DNA of 64,000 bases, taken from Bacteroidales bacterium. Lineage in GTDB: Bacteria > Bacteroidota > Bacteroidia > Bacteroidales > P3. Below, in pieces: positions 43,977 through 52,741 of this stretch. Under the pieces are notes generated by a model. That model was given only the letters and a program-made list of their open reading frames with translations. It was not told the origin of the DNA and searched no databases. Every line of letters begins with the position of its first letter. The stretch's first letter is position 1. Both the position numbers and the translations under genes were made by a program. The DNA lies in contig JAFVCA010000031.1 in the NCBI GenBank assembly GCA_017479705.1, positions 1-64,000 on the forward strand, written 5' to 3'.

Positions 43977-45593
43977 ATGAAACAGAAACATCACATCCGT
44001 CGGGCAGCAAAGATATTGCAGGGTCTCCTTGTTGTGAGTCTGCTTTTCAATTTTCAATTCTCAACTTTCAATTCGGCCCGTGCCCAGATGAAGGGCGGCG
44101 TGGCCGTAAAGGTGACACGCAAAACCCAGATGATGAATGGCAAGCGCTATTTCATCCATATCGTTGAGCAAGGCCAGACGGTGTATGCCATTTCGAGGGC
44201 ATACGGATTGAAGGAGGTGGAGGCTATCACTAAGAAAGATATTCATTTCCTGCAAGTGGGCGACACTGTATGGCTGCCCTGCAAGGGGCAGCGTCTGCCA
44301 GACGGAACCACGGCACCCCAAGCCACGGATGCCCCGGCGGCAACGCCCCAAGGCACTGCCGCACAGCCTGCGTCCAGCGAGGCGCGGGGCCAGCATGCGG
44401 CACAGGCTTCGGCTGCCACACAGATCTCCGCAGCAGCGCCGCAAGTGCAGACCGTGTACGGCCCCGGAGCCGAGGTGCGGCAGCGCGTCAATCCGCAGAG
44501 TATTGTGGTGTCGGTGATGATGCCCCTCTACCTCAGCCAGATGGAGAGCATATCGACCTCCAAGTTCGACGTGGAGCAGCGGGGCAAGACTACCTACAAG
44601 AGTTTGGAGTTCATCCAGTTCTACGAAGGTCTGCTGTTGGGGTTGGACCAACTGGAGAAGATGGGGTATAACGTGACGCTCAATGTGGTGGACGTGGAGG
44701 GGAACAGCGACGAGGTTGTCGAGCAAGCCTTCCGCAGCCACAAGGTGGCGGAGAGCGACCTGCTGATAGCCATGCTGACCCGCCAGCCTTTTGAGAAGGT
44801 GAGCAAACTGGCGCGCGCGGCGAACCTGTTTGTGGTGAATCCGGTGTCGGACCGCGAGGAGATTGTAAAGGATAACCCATACGTCTTCAAGTGTATGCCG
44901 TCGGTTCAGGCCAAGGCCAAGGCCACGGTGGAGGCTATCCACAATACGTTGCCCACCGCCGAGGTGTATGTCATACACTCTGGCGCCCGCGCCGAGAAGA
45001 GTGCCTTGGCGGCTCTCACCGCCGAGATGGACAAGGTGGAGGGCATGCGCTACAGGCTGGTTGATTGGGCCAAGGCGCAAAAGCTCACCACGATGCTGAA
45101 GAACGACGGGCAGACGGTGGTTGTGAGCCTCTACGACCAGGACAAGGCCAAGAACCGCATCTATGCGTCGCAGCTGCTCAACAAGCTCTCTTCAATCAAG
45201 AACAATACCCCGTACCTCTTCACCTTTGTGGATTGGACGTCGCTGTATACCGACATTGATTTTGCGCAGTTGCAGAATCTGAACTACCATACTTTCTATG
45301 GCGACTGGCTGATGACGGACGATGTGCAGAGGGCTTTTGTGGAGCGGTTCCGCGAGGAGTTCAAGACGGAGCCTATCAGCGGCTACGCCGGTATGGCCAA
45401 TGACATTATATTGTATTTCGTGAGTGGCTTGCACCAGCGGGGCACGGCGTTCTTCGAGTCGCCGGTGATTCCGCAGCCCAAGGGCATGATATATCCCCTG
45501 CGGTTCAGCCACGACCGACAAGATTATGGTTATGAGAACGGTGAGGCCGTCCTGTATCGCATGTCGGACTTCCAATTTAAAGCAGTGAAATGA
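43977..45593 (+). CDS. LysM domain plus periplasmic-binding-fold protein
   Basis: A 538-residue exported protein. A basic N-terminus and hydrophobic segment (ILQGLLVVSLLF) lead to ARAQ, a signal cleavage site. The piece just before this (FNFQFSTFNS) is encoded by a copy of the TTTCAATT-type intergenic repeat. A LysM module follows (about 60-95; HIVEQGQTVYAISRAYGL...LQVGDTVWLPC), then an Ala/Pro/Gln-rich linker (about 100-165), then a periplasmic-binding-protein type I-like domain (about 175-535; VVSVMMPLYLSQME, LNVVDVEGNSDEVVEQA, NPYVFKCMPSVQ, MANDIILYFVSGL). It probably binds peptidoglycan and a small ligand; the ligand is unknown. It overlaps lpxC by 4 bp. Confidence 0.82.
   Translation: MKQKHHIRRAAKILQGLLVVSLLFNFQFSTFNSARAQMKGGVAVKVTRKTQMMNGKRYFIHIVEQGQTVYAISRAYGLKEVEAITKKDIHFLQVGDTVWLPCKGQRLPDGTTAPQATDAPAATPQGTAAQPASSEARGQHAAQASAATQISAAAPQVQTVYGPGAEVRQRVNPQSIVVSVMMPLYLSQMESISTSKFDVEQRGKTTYKSLEFIQFYEGLLLGLDQLEKMGYNVTLNVVDVEGNSDEVVEQAFRSHKVAESDLLIAMLTRQPFEKVSKLARAANLFVVNPVSDREEIVKDNPYVFKCMPSVQAKAKATVEAIHNTLPTAEVYVIHSGARAEKSALAALTAEMDKVEGMRYRLVDWAKAQKLTTMLKNDGQTVVVSLYDQDKAKNRIYASQLLNKLSSIKNNTPYLFTFVDWTSLYTDIDFAQLQNLNYHTFYGDWLMTDDVQRAFVERFREEFKTEPISGYAGMANDIILYFVSGLHQRGTAFFESPVIPQPKGMIYPLRFSHDRQDYGYENGEAVLYRMSDFQFKAVK
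44044..44074 (+). repeat. Intergenic-type TTTCAATT repeat inside a signal-peptide coding region
   Basis: Four tandem variants of TTTTCAATTC / TCAACTTTCAATTC lie within the first 33 codons of the LysM gene and encode FNFQFSTFNS. The same unit forms noncoding tracts at 43,840-43,870 (inverted) and 48,940-48,990. Confidence 0.7.
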
Positions 45594-46534
45594 GACAAAA
45601 AACTATAGGGAAGGAGTTCCGCATGACGGGTATGGGTCTGCACACGGGTCGCACGGTGACCGTGACAGTGCGCCCTGCACCGCCCGATTTCGGGATTGCC
45701 TTCAGGCGCACGGACCGTTTCAGCATCGTCACGCTGAAGGCACTGGCCAAAGAGGTGAGCGAGACGAAGAGGGGGACAACCTTGGGGTCTGGCCGCCACA
45801 GTGTGGCCACGGTGGAGCACTTGATGTCCGCCTTGCATGGCTGCGAGGTGGACAACGCACTGGTGGAGCTGGACGGTGGCGAGGTGCCTATCCTTGACGG
45901 TTCGGCACGTCCGTGGATGATGCAGCTGGCACGTGTGGGCACGCTGGAACAGAACGCCGAACGGCGGGAATTTGTGTTTGACGAGAAACTGAGATTTGAA
46001 TATAAGCACACGGGAAGTGTGTATGAGGTGGAACCGGACGACCGATTTTCGGTGGACTGTGTGATTGACTTCCCCGGAAGTGTGATTGGGAGGCAGTGTG
46101 CGCGGTTAGACGATATGTCCGAGTATGAGAAGGAGATTGCTCCCTGTCGCACATTTGTTTTCCTGCATGAGATTGAGCCGTTGCTGCACCTGAATCTGAT
46201 TAAGGGTGGCAGTTTGGACAATGCACTGGTGTTTGTGAACAAGGAACTGGGCTCCCGACAACTGAGGCGGTTGGAACGCACGTTCCACAAGGATGCTTCG
46301 CAGTTCAGGGTGCATGACGGGGTGCTGAACACGACGGATCCCTATTTCCCCAATGAGCCGAGCCGCCATAAACTGCTGGATTTCATCGGCGATGTAAGGT
46401 TGGTGGGTATGCCGTTGAAAGGGCATTTCAGCATCTACAAGCCCGGCCACAGGGCCAATGTGGCTTTCGGCATCTACCTGATGGATTATATTAAAACGAG
46501 AATTGAAAACAGCTGCGGAGGCTTTCCGCAATAA
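45590..46534 (+). CDS. lpxC: UDP-3-O-acyl-N-acetylglucosamine deacetylase, stand-alone
   Basis: A 314-residue LpxC. Zinc ligands are His77 (ATVEHLMSAL), His260 and Asp264 (SRHKLLDFIGD); Glu76 is the base and His287 (KPGHRANVAF) the second catalytic residue. The N-terminal GKEFRMTGMGLHTGRTV is typical. It catalyses the first committed step of lipid A synthesis. In many Bacteroidetes this gene is fused to fabZ; here the protein ends with GGFPQ soon after the LpxC domain, and no FabZ follows. Start overlaps the LysM gene stop (ATGA). lpxA follows by 11 bp. Confidence 0.95.
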   Translation: MRQKTIGKEFRMTGMGLHTGRTVTVTVRPAPPDFGIAFRRTDRFSIVTLKALAKEVSETKRGTTLGSGRHSVATVEHLMSALHGCEVDNALVELDGGEVPILDGSARPWMMQLARVGTLEQNAERREFVFDEKLRFEYKHTGSVYEVEPDDRFSVDCVIDFPGSVIGRQCARLDDMSEYEKEIAPCRTFVFLHEIEPLLHLNLIKGGSLDNALVFVNKELGSRQLRRLERTFHKDASQFRVHDGVLNTTDPYFPNEPSRHKLLDFIGDVRLVGMPLKGHFSIYKPGHRANVAFGIYLMDYIKTRIENSCGGFPQ

Positions 46535-46545
46535 ATATAATAGGT

Positions 46546-47328
46546 ATGCAAATGAATGATATACATCCCAATGCAAAGATTGGGAGTAACGTAAAGATAG
46601 GAAATTTTACCACGATAGCAGATGATGTGGTGATTGGTGATGGTTGCGACATTGGTCCCAATGTGACCATCTACCCCGGAGCACGCATTGGCGCCGGGTG
46701 TCGCATCTTCCCTGGCTCCGTTATCTCGGCCATTCCGCAGGACTTGAAGTTCGACGGCGAGTACACCACATGTGAGATTGGCGAAGGGAACACCATCCGT
46801 GAGTGTTGCACCATCAACCGCGGCACGTCGGCTTCGGGACGCACGGTGGTGGGCAACAATAACCTGCTGATGGCTTATGTCCACGTGGCGCATGACTGCG
46901 TGGTGGGCAACAACTGCGTGTTTGCCAACAATGCCACTTTGGCGGGCCACATTGTGGTGGGCGACTATGTGATATTGGGCGGCAAGACGGCCTGCTTGCA
47001 GTTTATCCACATTGGGTCGCACGTTATTACGTCGGGAGGGTCGTTGGTGGACAAGGACATTCCGCCCTTTGTGAAGGCTGCCCGTTACCCTATCTCTTAT
47101 GCCGGCGTCAACTCATTAGGTCTGCAACGCAGGGGGTTCAGCCGGGAGGAGATCAACAATATCACTGACATCTACCGCTTTATTTTCCAGAAGGGCTATT
47201 CTATCAGCCATGCCGTGGAGGAAATCAAAGAACGCTACGGCCACACGGACGAGGGGAAGCAGGTGCTCAGCTTTATCGGGAGTGCCACCACAGGCCTGAT
47301 GAAGGGATACACCTTTATGAAGAGGTAG
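46546..47328 (+). CDS. lpxA: Acyl-ACP-UDP-N-acetylglucosamine O-acyltransferase
   Basis: A 260-residue LpxA. The left-handed beta-helix (about 1-185) is built from hexapeptides: IHPNAKIGSNVKIGNF, IGDGCDIGPNVTIYPGARIG, and MAYVHVAHDCVVGNNC with the catalytic His near residue 120-123. HIVVGDYVILGGKTACLQFIHIG follows, then the C-terminal helical domain with SLGLQRRGFSREEINNI. It transfers a hydroxyacyl chain to UDP-GlcNAc, the first step of lipid A synthesis. It sits immediately after lpxC, a usual order in Bacteroidales. A five-base start choice (ATG 46,546 or 46,552) is open. Confidence 0.95.
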   Translation: MQMNDIHPNAKIGSNVKIGNFTTIADDVVIGDGCDIGPNVTIYPGARIGAGCRIFPGSVISAIPQDLKFDGEYTTCEIGEGNTIRECCTINRGTSASGRTVVGNNNLLMAYVHVAHDCVVGNNCVFANNATLAGHIVVGDYVILGGKTACLQFIHIGSHVITSGGSLVDKDIPPFVKAARYPISYAGVNSLGLQRRGFSREEINNITDIYRFIFQKGYSISHAVEEIKERYGHTDEGKQVLSFIGSATTGLMKGYTFMKR

Positions 47329-47336
47329 GGGACAGC

Positions 47337-47412
47337 CGTTGATAATTGATAATTAATAATTGACTTACGAATTAACACATTAACACATTGACGAATTAAC
47401 ACATTCAAAGAT
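47337..47412 (+). repeat. AT-rich low-complexity repeats after lpxA
   Basis: GATAATTGATAATTAATAATTGA runs into four degenerate copies of ATTAACACATT-type units. The same kinds of units are found between guaA and the LysM gene. Confidence 0.7.
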
Positions 47413-47444
47413 TGAGAAAGTACATTAATTTAATATATAACGTT

Positions 47445-47672
47445 ATGAAGAAGAAACTTTTGGTGGCCTTTATGGCGATAGCAGTGCTTGCAGTGGTAGG
47501 AGCTTGCAAGGAGAAGAATTGCCACTGCACGTCAGTGCGTGCGGGCGAGGTCCCTGCACATAGTCTGGAGCCATTGGGGAACCACAAGAATTGCTCGGAG
47601 CTTGACAGGCAATGGACGGCATCCGACAGTTCGCAAGACATGCTGAAGAAGACTTGCGTAGAGGCGGAATAG
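47445..47672 (+). CDS. Small cysteine-containing lipoprotein
   Basis: A 75-residue protein. The signal MKKKLLVAFMAIAVLAVVGAC ends in a lipobox (VGAC). The mature part of about 55 residues has four more cysteines (KEKNCHCTSV, NHKNCSEL, KKTCVEA). No family is recognised. Paired cysteines suggest disulfides or metal binding. ATG 47,445 is used as the signal peptide starts there. It lies 6 bp before the flippase gene and may be co-transcribed. Confidence 0.7.
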   Translation: MKKKLLVAFMAIAVLAVVGACKEKNCHCTSVRAGEVPAHSLEPLGNHKNCSELDRQWTASDSSQDMLKKTCVEAE

Positions 47673-47678
47673 CTGAAG

Positions 47679-48950
47679 ATGGCTCTGCGTATACGAGGCA
47701 ATGCATTTGTCAAGAATAGCCTCACGCTTTCGGGTGGTGTGGCTGTGGCACAGGTGTTGCCCTTTCTTTTTTATCCCGTGCTGGGACGGCTGTTCTCGGC
47801 GGGGGAGTTCGGATTGTTAGCGGCCGTGACAGCTATTGCGTCCGTGTTGGCGGTATTGGGTTCGGGACGCTATGAGTCGGGCATATTGGTGGCCAGGTCG
47901 AAGCGGGAGGCCGCTCGGCTGGCAGTGCTGTGTGTGTTGATGAGTGTGGCGGTGCTGGCCGTCAGTTGGGTGGTGTTGCAGTTTGTGCTGGCGGAGCCGT
48001 TGTCCCGCTGGTTCAAGGAACCGGGGTTAGGCCGATGGCTGTTTGTCTGCCCTGTGGCGGCATTCTTCATAGTGGTTTATAATGTCTACAACGAGTGGTG
48101 TGTCCGCGAGGGATATTTTAAGGCTCTTGGGGTGAACAAGATTGTGAATTCGGGAGCCATAGCGGTGAGTAAGGTGGCTCTCGGTGTGGTAAAGGTTCTC
48201 TCGCAGGGGCTTGTTGTGGGCGATGTGGTGGGAAGGGGCATCAGTGCGGCGGGATGTGCTTTGAGGGCTTGGATAAGGGATGGACGGTGGTTTGCAGCTG
48301 TACGGCTGCGCAGCCTGTGGCCTACCGCCATGAGGCACAAGGGATACCCGCTTTATACCATGCCGGGACAACTGCTCAACGCCTTGGGACAAGCCGCGCC
48401 GATACTGATGATTGCCTACTTCTTTGACGAGACGGAGGTGGGCTATTTCTCCATGGCCATGACGCTCTTCTCGGTGCCCATCAATGTTGTCAGTTCGGCC
48501 ATCCGTGACGTGTATCGCCGTCAGGCCAACGAGGAGTTTGCACGGCAGGGTTCGTGCTTGAGGAGTTTCACCAGGGTGTTGATGCTGCTCAGTGCTGTCG
48601 GGATTGCAGCATTGCTGCTGTTTGTGTGGTTCTTGCCGGCACTGATGGAGCTGTTTATGGGGGCCGGATGGGGGCAGGCGGGACGCTATGCCCAACTGTT
48701 GGCACCTGCTATGGTCATAATGTTCGTCTCCAACTCGTTGAGCGGCTTGTTTATTGTTGCCGACAAGTTGCGTCAGTTCTTTTGGTGGCAGTTCTATTTT
48801 GCTGCCGTCACACTACTTTCCGTATGGTTGGGCGGAGTGCTGGTGGGTAGCATGGAGGGAGTGTTGATACTCTTTGCCGTAGGCAGGGCCACAGCCTACG
48901 CGGCAAGCATAGTGATGACATACCGATATGCCATGAAAAATGAAAATTGA
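47679..48950 (+). CDS. Polysaccharide flippase (Wzx-like, MOP superfamily)
   Basis: A 423-residue membrane protein with about 12 helices. It starts MALRIRGNAFVKNSLTLSGGVAVAQVLPFLFYPVLGRLFSAGEFG, the common N-terminal helix pair of Wzx-type flippases. FFDETEVGYFSMAMTLFSVPINVVSSAIRDVYRRQANEEF near 250-290 is typical of the polysaccharide biosynthesis protein family. It moves undecaprenyl-linked glycan units across the inner membrane. It lies outside the glycan locus by 28 kb, and no flippase is seen there, so it may serve that locus or another O-antigen-like pathway. Its last codons are formed by a TGAAAATTGA repeat. Confidence 0.87.
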   Translation: MALRIRGNAFVKNSLTLSGGVAVAQVLPFLFYPVLGRLFSAGEFGLLAAVTAIASVLAVLGSGRYESGILVARSKREAARLAVLCVLMSVAVLAVSWVVLQFVLAEPLSRWFKEPGLGRWLFVCPVAAFFIVVYNVYNEWCVREGYFKALGVNKIVNSGAIAVSKVALGVVKVLSQGLVVGDVVGRGISAAGCALRAWIRDGRWFAAVRLRSLWPTAMRHKGYPLYTMPGQLLNALGQAAPILMIAYFFDETEVGYFSMAMTLFSVPINVVSSAIRDVYRRQANEEFARQGSCLRSFTRVLMLLSAVGIAALLLFVWFLPALMELFMGAGWGQAGRYAQLLAPAMVIMFVSNSLSGLFIVADKLRQFFWWQFYFAAVTLLSVWLGGVLVGSMEGVLILFAVGRATAYAASIVMTYRYAMKNEN

Positions 48951-48976
48951 AATGTTACATCCCGTTTCAATTTTCA
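48941..48976. terminator. Hairpin made of intergenic repeat between convergent genes
   Basis: TGAAAATTGAAA (48,941-48,952) pairs perfectly with TTTCAATTTTCA (48,965-48,976). It covers the flippase stop codon and lies 17 bp from the end of the converging ccsBA gene. Confidence 0.55.
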
Positions 48977-48992
48977 CCTTTCAGTTTCCACT

Positions 48993-51119
48993 TTAATTGT
49001 ATGCATGCATGCCGCCCAGCAGGAGGTTGACACCGAAGTATGTGATGACGACGCTGAGGAAGGCGAGAAGGCACCATAGGTGGAAGTGTACCAATGAATG
49101 CCCGGCACGCTGGGACATGCGGAGAGGATAGAGATAGATGAGCAGGGTGATGAGTGCCCAGACTTCTTTGGGGTCCCAGGACCAGTAGTTGCCCCATGAG
49201 ATGTTGGCCCACACGGCACCGATGATGATGCCCACGGCCAGCAGTGCCACGGCGGGATAGAGCAGAAGGAGGTTGGTGCGCTCCATAGAGGGGCGCAGGG
49301 GGGGGCGCAGAAGAGCCGCAACGCTGCCCAGCATGGCGAAGATGAACAGGGCGTAGGCTATCATGATGACGGTGACGTGGAGCGTCAGCAACGGCGAACT
49401 GAGGACGGGCATGAGGTGTGTGATGGGAGGATTGGAACCGCTCATCATGGCGACCAATAGGCAGAAGCCCATAGCCATGAGGGCAATGGAGGATGCCATG
49501 CGGTAGCGGCGGGCAGTGGAGAGGGCCACGATGCCGATGGCGATGGCCATGAGGTGCATGCTGTCGAATCCTCCAGCCATGGGGGCATGGCCTCCGGCAA
49601 TCCAGCGCAACACGAAAATGGCTATCAGGAAGAGAGTGAGCAGTGCCACAATAAGGGTGGACACTTTGCTGCCCACGGTAGAGAGACGAGAGGGTGCGTC
49701 GCTCTCCTTTCGGGGTGAGGCATAGAGAGCAATGGCAAGGCTGATAAGGCCCAGCGTGATGCTGAGCAGTGCCAGCCAGCGTCCGGTGGTGAGGGCGTTG
49801 TAGATGCGCTCGGCGCGGATGCGTGTGGGCGAGGGTAGCACGGAGGCAGCCTGTTTGCGCTGATAGTCCGCTGTCTTTTCAAATACTTGGTTGAGGGTTG
49901 TGAAGTCTCCCGTCACCACAAGTTCTTGGCAGTAGCTGAGTTGTTTGCGAATGAAGATGTATTCGTCGTCGTCCACGTCGAGGGGCAGCGGGTCGTTTTG
50001 AGAGTACCAATTGAGGGCGCCCGCAGAGTCGGTGAGGGGATAGAGTTTAAGCAGTTCGCTGCCCATCACCATTTTGACGAGGTTGAGTTTCTCGTCGGCG
50101 GCACGCAGCTCTTTGGGCAGCGGGTGGGAGGTGAAGAGGTCCTGATGAGCAAGAAGGTTGGAGAAGGAGGTGTAGCGACTCTCCATGCCCAACTGGTGGC
50201 GCAATTCGCCGCCCTTGATTTTGATCATTGGCTCGTCAATCCATTCAGTGGCATAGAACAGCCAGCCGCTGAGCACCTGTTCGGGGGTGAGACCAACGTA
50301 GGTGGCGTTGCCGCAGAGCTTGGTGGTAAAGTCTTTGGCAAGGGTTTGCAAGGGGCAGATACGCCCTTTGTAGAGTACATACATCTGTCCCATCTTGTCG
50401 GCACTTTGGCGCGGCAGGGTGGAGGGTGCAGCCTGTGCAGTGGAGGCAAAAAGCAAAAGCAGAAGGGGTAAGCCTCGCAGCAGACGGCGGAAATGCGACT
50501 TGGGGGTGAGGAACATCCACACAAGCCCCACGATGGCGAGGAGGTAGCCTGCATAGGTCACGGCTATGCCAATGGGGTCGTGTGCCACGCTGAGGGTGGA
50601 GCCACCCTGCATGTCGTAGTCGGCTTGATAGAAGCGGTAGCCTTTGTGACGATAAATGTTGTTCATGGAAATGACGGCATCGTCGCCCTCAACGGTCACG
50701 TGGCTGATGAAGTCCATGGGGGCTTTGGAACCGGGATATGTCATCAGTTCAAAACGTTGCAGTGTGACATCGAAGGGAAGGGCGAAGGAGTCACCATCGT
50801 CCGTGGTGCATAGATGGTTTGGGGTACCTTCTTCCAACACCAGATTTCCATGTTGGCCAGTCCAAGTGGTGAGGCCGCCTCCCAGCAATATGACCGATGC
50901 CGAGCTATAGAGCAATAGTTGGTGAGGAATGCGCCACAGTTTGTTCCGCGCAATGGTATAGATGCAGGCCACGCCCACAGCGGCAAGCAACAGGATGAAC
51001 CACCAGGAATTGTAGACATGGTCGACGGCGAAGGCGTTGCCGTGGTATTTTTCAATAATAGTGCCGGCAGCGAGGATAATCACTACCGGCACCATGAGTA
51101 TGACAGATGTATTTTTCAT
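48993..51119 (-). CDS. Fused cytochrome c biogenesis protein CcsBA (system II)
   Basis: A 708-residue membrane protein joining ResB/CcsB- and CcsA-like parts. The N-terminal half has helices VILMVPVVIILAAGTIIEKY and FILLLAAVGVACIYTIARN around a periplasmic domain (about 95-420). The C-terminal half has six or more helices and the WWD haem-handling domain WANISWGNYWSWDPKEVWAL near 640-660. His residues at helix ends (GGHAP, THLMP, LHVTV) could be haem ligands. It exports haem and attaches it to CXXCH cytochromes in the periplasm. It follows a di-haem oxidoreductase gene by 29 bp and is presumably its maturation factor. Confidence 0.9.
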   Translation of the reverse strand: MKNTSVILMVPVVIILAAGTIIEKYHGNAFAVDHVYNSWWFILLLAAVGVACIYTIARNKLWRIPHQLLLYSSASVILLGGGLTTWTGQHGNLVLEEGTPNHLCTTDDGDSFALPFDVTLQRFELMTYPGSKAPMDFISHVTVEGDDAVISMNNIYRHKGYRFYQADYDMQGGSTLSVAHDPIGIAVTYAGYLLAIVGLVWMFLTPKSHFRRLLRGLPLLLLLFASTAQAAPSTLPRQSADKMGQMYVLYKGRICPLQTLAKDFTTKLCGNATYVGLTPEQVLSGWLFYATEWIDEPMIKIKGGELRHQLGMESRYTSFSNLLAHQDLFTSHPLPKELRAADEKLNLVKMVMGSELLKLYPLTDSAGALNWYSQNDPLPLDVDDDEYIFIRKQLSYCQELVVTGDFTTLNQVFEKTADYQRKQAASVLPSPTRIRAERIYNALTTGRWLALLSITLGLISLAIALYASPRKESDAPSRLSTVGSKVSTLIVALLTLFLIAIFVLRWIAGGHAPMAGGFDSMHLMAIAIGIVALSTARRYRMASSIALMAMGFCLLVAMMSGSNPPITHLMPVLSSPLLTLHVTVIMIAYALFIFAMLGSVAALLRPPLRPSMERTNLLLLYPAVALLAVGIIIGAVWANISWGNYWSWDPKEVWALITLLIYLYPLRMSQRAGHSLVHFHLWCLLAFLSVVITYFGVNLLLGGMHAYN

Positions 51120-51148
51120 GAAAGAGGTTACTGCTTGTTAGAGTCCGT

Positions 51149-52717
51149 TTAGATGGCGTTGATGAATTTCACAACGGCATCGCGGTCGCTTTTGGAGAGT
51201 TTGCGGAAATTCTCCACAGAACGGCGTGCATCGCTGTCCTTGTTGCCATGCCACATGATGGCCTCAATGACGTTGCGTGCGCGGCAGTCGTGCAGACGGT
51301 CGCTGTGGCCGCTGCATATCTGCGACAGGCCACGTCCCCATAGAGGAGTGGTGCGGCACCAGCCGGTGCGGATGTCGTTCTGCATGTGAAGGCGATGTTG
51401 CACCATGTCGCTATAGGGCCAGATTTTCTGGAAGGGGTAGCGGGGCAGGCGGTTGTCGGAGTCTTTAAAGAAACCGTTTGGGTCGGTGAAGTTGTCGGGA
51501 CCTGTGGTCCAAGAGGGACGATGGCAGGTGGCGCAACCCATGTCGCGGAATAGTTTGCGGCCGCGCTGTATGGTGGAGTCTTTCAGGTTACGGGCGGCGG
51601 GGACAGCCAGTCCGCGGTGCCATACCATGAAGTTGACATAGTCGCGGTCGGTCATCTCGATGGGCAGGGTGTCGCACATCAGGTAGTTGTAAATGTCAGT
51701 GCTGGGGTCGCCAGTCTTGTTCCACTGGGGGAAGTAGTGGTAGAACAGCTCTTGCACTTCGGGGTCGGCAGCAGCAGCGCGGGCATAGATGCTTTTGTCG
51801 AGGCTGAGGTAGTGGCTGCGGCGGTCGCTGCGGGTGACGTTGGGAATGTTCCAAATGGCGTTGGCACCGGCGGCATCCTGTAACGGACCGCGGCTCAGGG
51901 CATAGGTGAAGCGTTTGGGATGGGTGGTGCGGCCATAGAGCGAGGCCCAGTCATGGCCAGCCCAGATGGCTGGGTTGAGTTCGGCGCCAGCATCGTATTC
52001 TTTCTGGTATTGGGCTTTCAGAGAATCGTCCGGGATGGCATCGAGCAAGCCTGTGCCATAGATGCCGATGGTGCTCTCTAAACGGAACGCCAGTTGGCTG
52101 TAGGGGACGGACAGGGGAGCGTAGAAGGCATCCTCAGGGATGGTCACTTCAGGGTAGATAAGGCTGTAGGTCTCGCCGTCGGGGAATTGGTTGCCCCATT
52201 CGTCAGTGTAGTTCAGCCATGCGATATTGATTTTGTTCTCGTCGATGGAGGGCTTGAAAGGCGGCACGGCTTTGGTCTGTGGCATGCCAGCCACGGAGGT
52301 CTCGTAGGCATCGGTGGCGGTGTTGTAGACCACCAACAGGTAGCCGTTGGCCCAGTCGTCGGCGCGATAGCGCTCCATGCGGCGGCCATGGCCGTAGCCG
52401 GGGTGGCAGTTCTCGCAGGATGAGCGGACGTAGAGGGGACCCAGTCCGTTGAAGGGAGGATTGTTCTGCGTGATGGTATGCTCGAAGAAGAACTCACCAT
52501 ATTTGAAGGCGTTTGCCATGCCCGCGTACTCCACAGCGGGTGTCGGATCCTCGTATGCCGAGGCGGACTGGTTGAACGTGGTGCCCAGCTGTCCGCCGGC
52601 ATACGTCTCCTCGTCAACGCCCGCAGGCAGTTGCGGTGTTTCGGGGTCACTTTGGCATCCGGCAAGGCTTAGCATTGCAGCTGCCAAAAGACAGGGTATG
52701 ATTTGTTTTTTTGTCAT
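51149..52717 (-). CDS. Di-haem oxidoreductase (DHOR-type) lipoprotein
   Basis: A 522-residue lipoprotein; signal MTKKQIIPCLLAAAMLSLAG then acylated Cys21. Two c-type haem sites are present: Cys101-Cys104-His105 (CENCHPGYG) and Cys395-Cys398-His399 (CATCHRPSW). The rest resembles the di-haem oxidoreductase (thiol oxidoreductase-like) family (PFKPSIDENKINIAWLNY, LLDAIPDD, FRDMG). In other bacteria such proteins pair with imelysin-type iron proteins in iron-uptake operons. Here it is preceded by an imelysin gene and followed by ccsBA. A role in reducing iron outside the cytoplasm is a reasonable inference. Confidence 0.9.
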   Translation of the reverse strand: MTKKQIIPCLLAAAMLSLAGCQSDPETPQLPAGVDEETYAGGQLGTTFNQSASAYEDPTPAVEYAGMANAFKYGEFFFEHTITQNNPPFNGLGPLYVRSSCENCHPGYGHGRRMERYRADDWANGYLLVVYNTATDAYETSVAGMPQTKAVPPFKPSIDENKINIAWLNYTDEWGNQFPDGETYSLIYPEVTIPEDAFYAPLSVPYSQLAFRLESTIGIYGTGLLDAIPDDSLKAQYQKEYDAGAELNPAIWAGHDWASLYGRTTHPKRFTYALSRGPLQDAAGANAIWNIPNVTRSDRRSHYLSLDKSIYARAAAADPEVQELFYHYFPQWNKTGDPSTDIYNYLMCDTLPIEMTDRDYVNFMVWHRGLAVPAARNLKDSTIQRGRKLFRDMGCATCHRPSWTTGPDNFTDPNGFFKDSDNRLPRYPFQKIWPYSDMVQHRLHMQNDIRTGWCRTTPLWGRGLSQICSGHSDRLHDCRARNVIEAIMWHGNKDSDARRSVENFRKLSKSDRDAVVKFINAI

Positions 52718-52741
52718 GGTAAGTGAATGTTCGGTTAGTTG

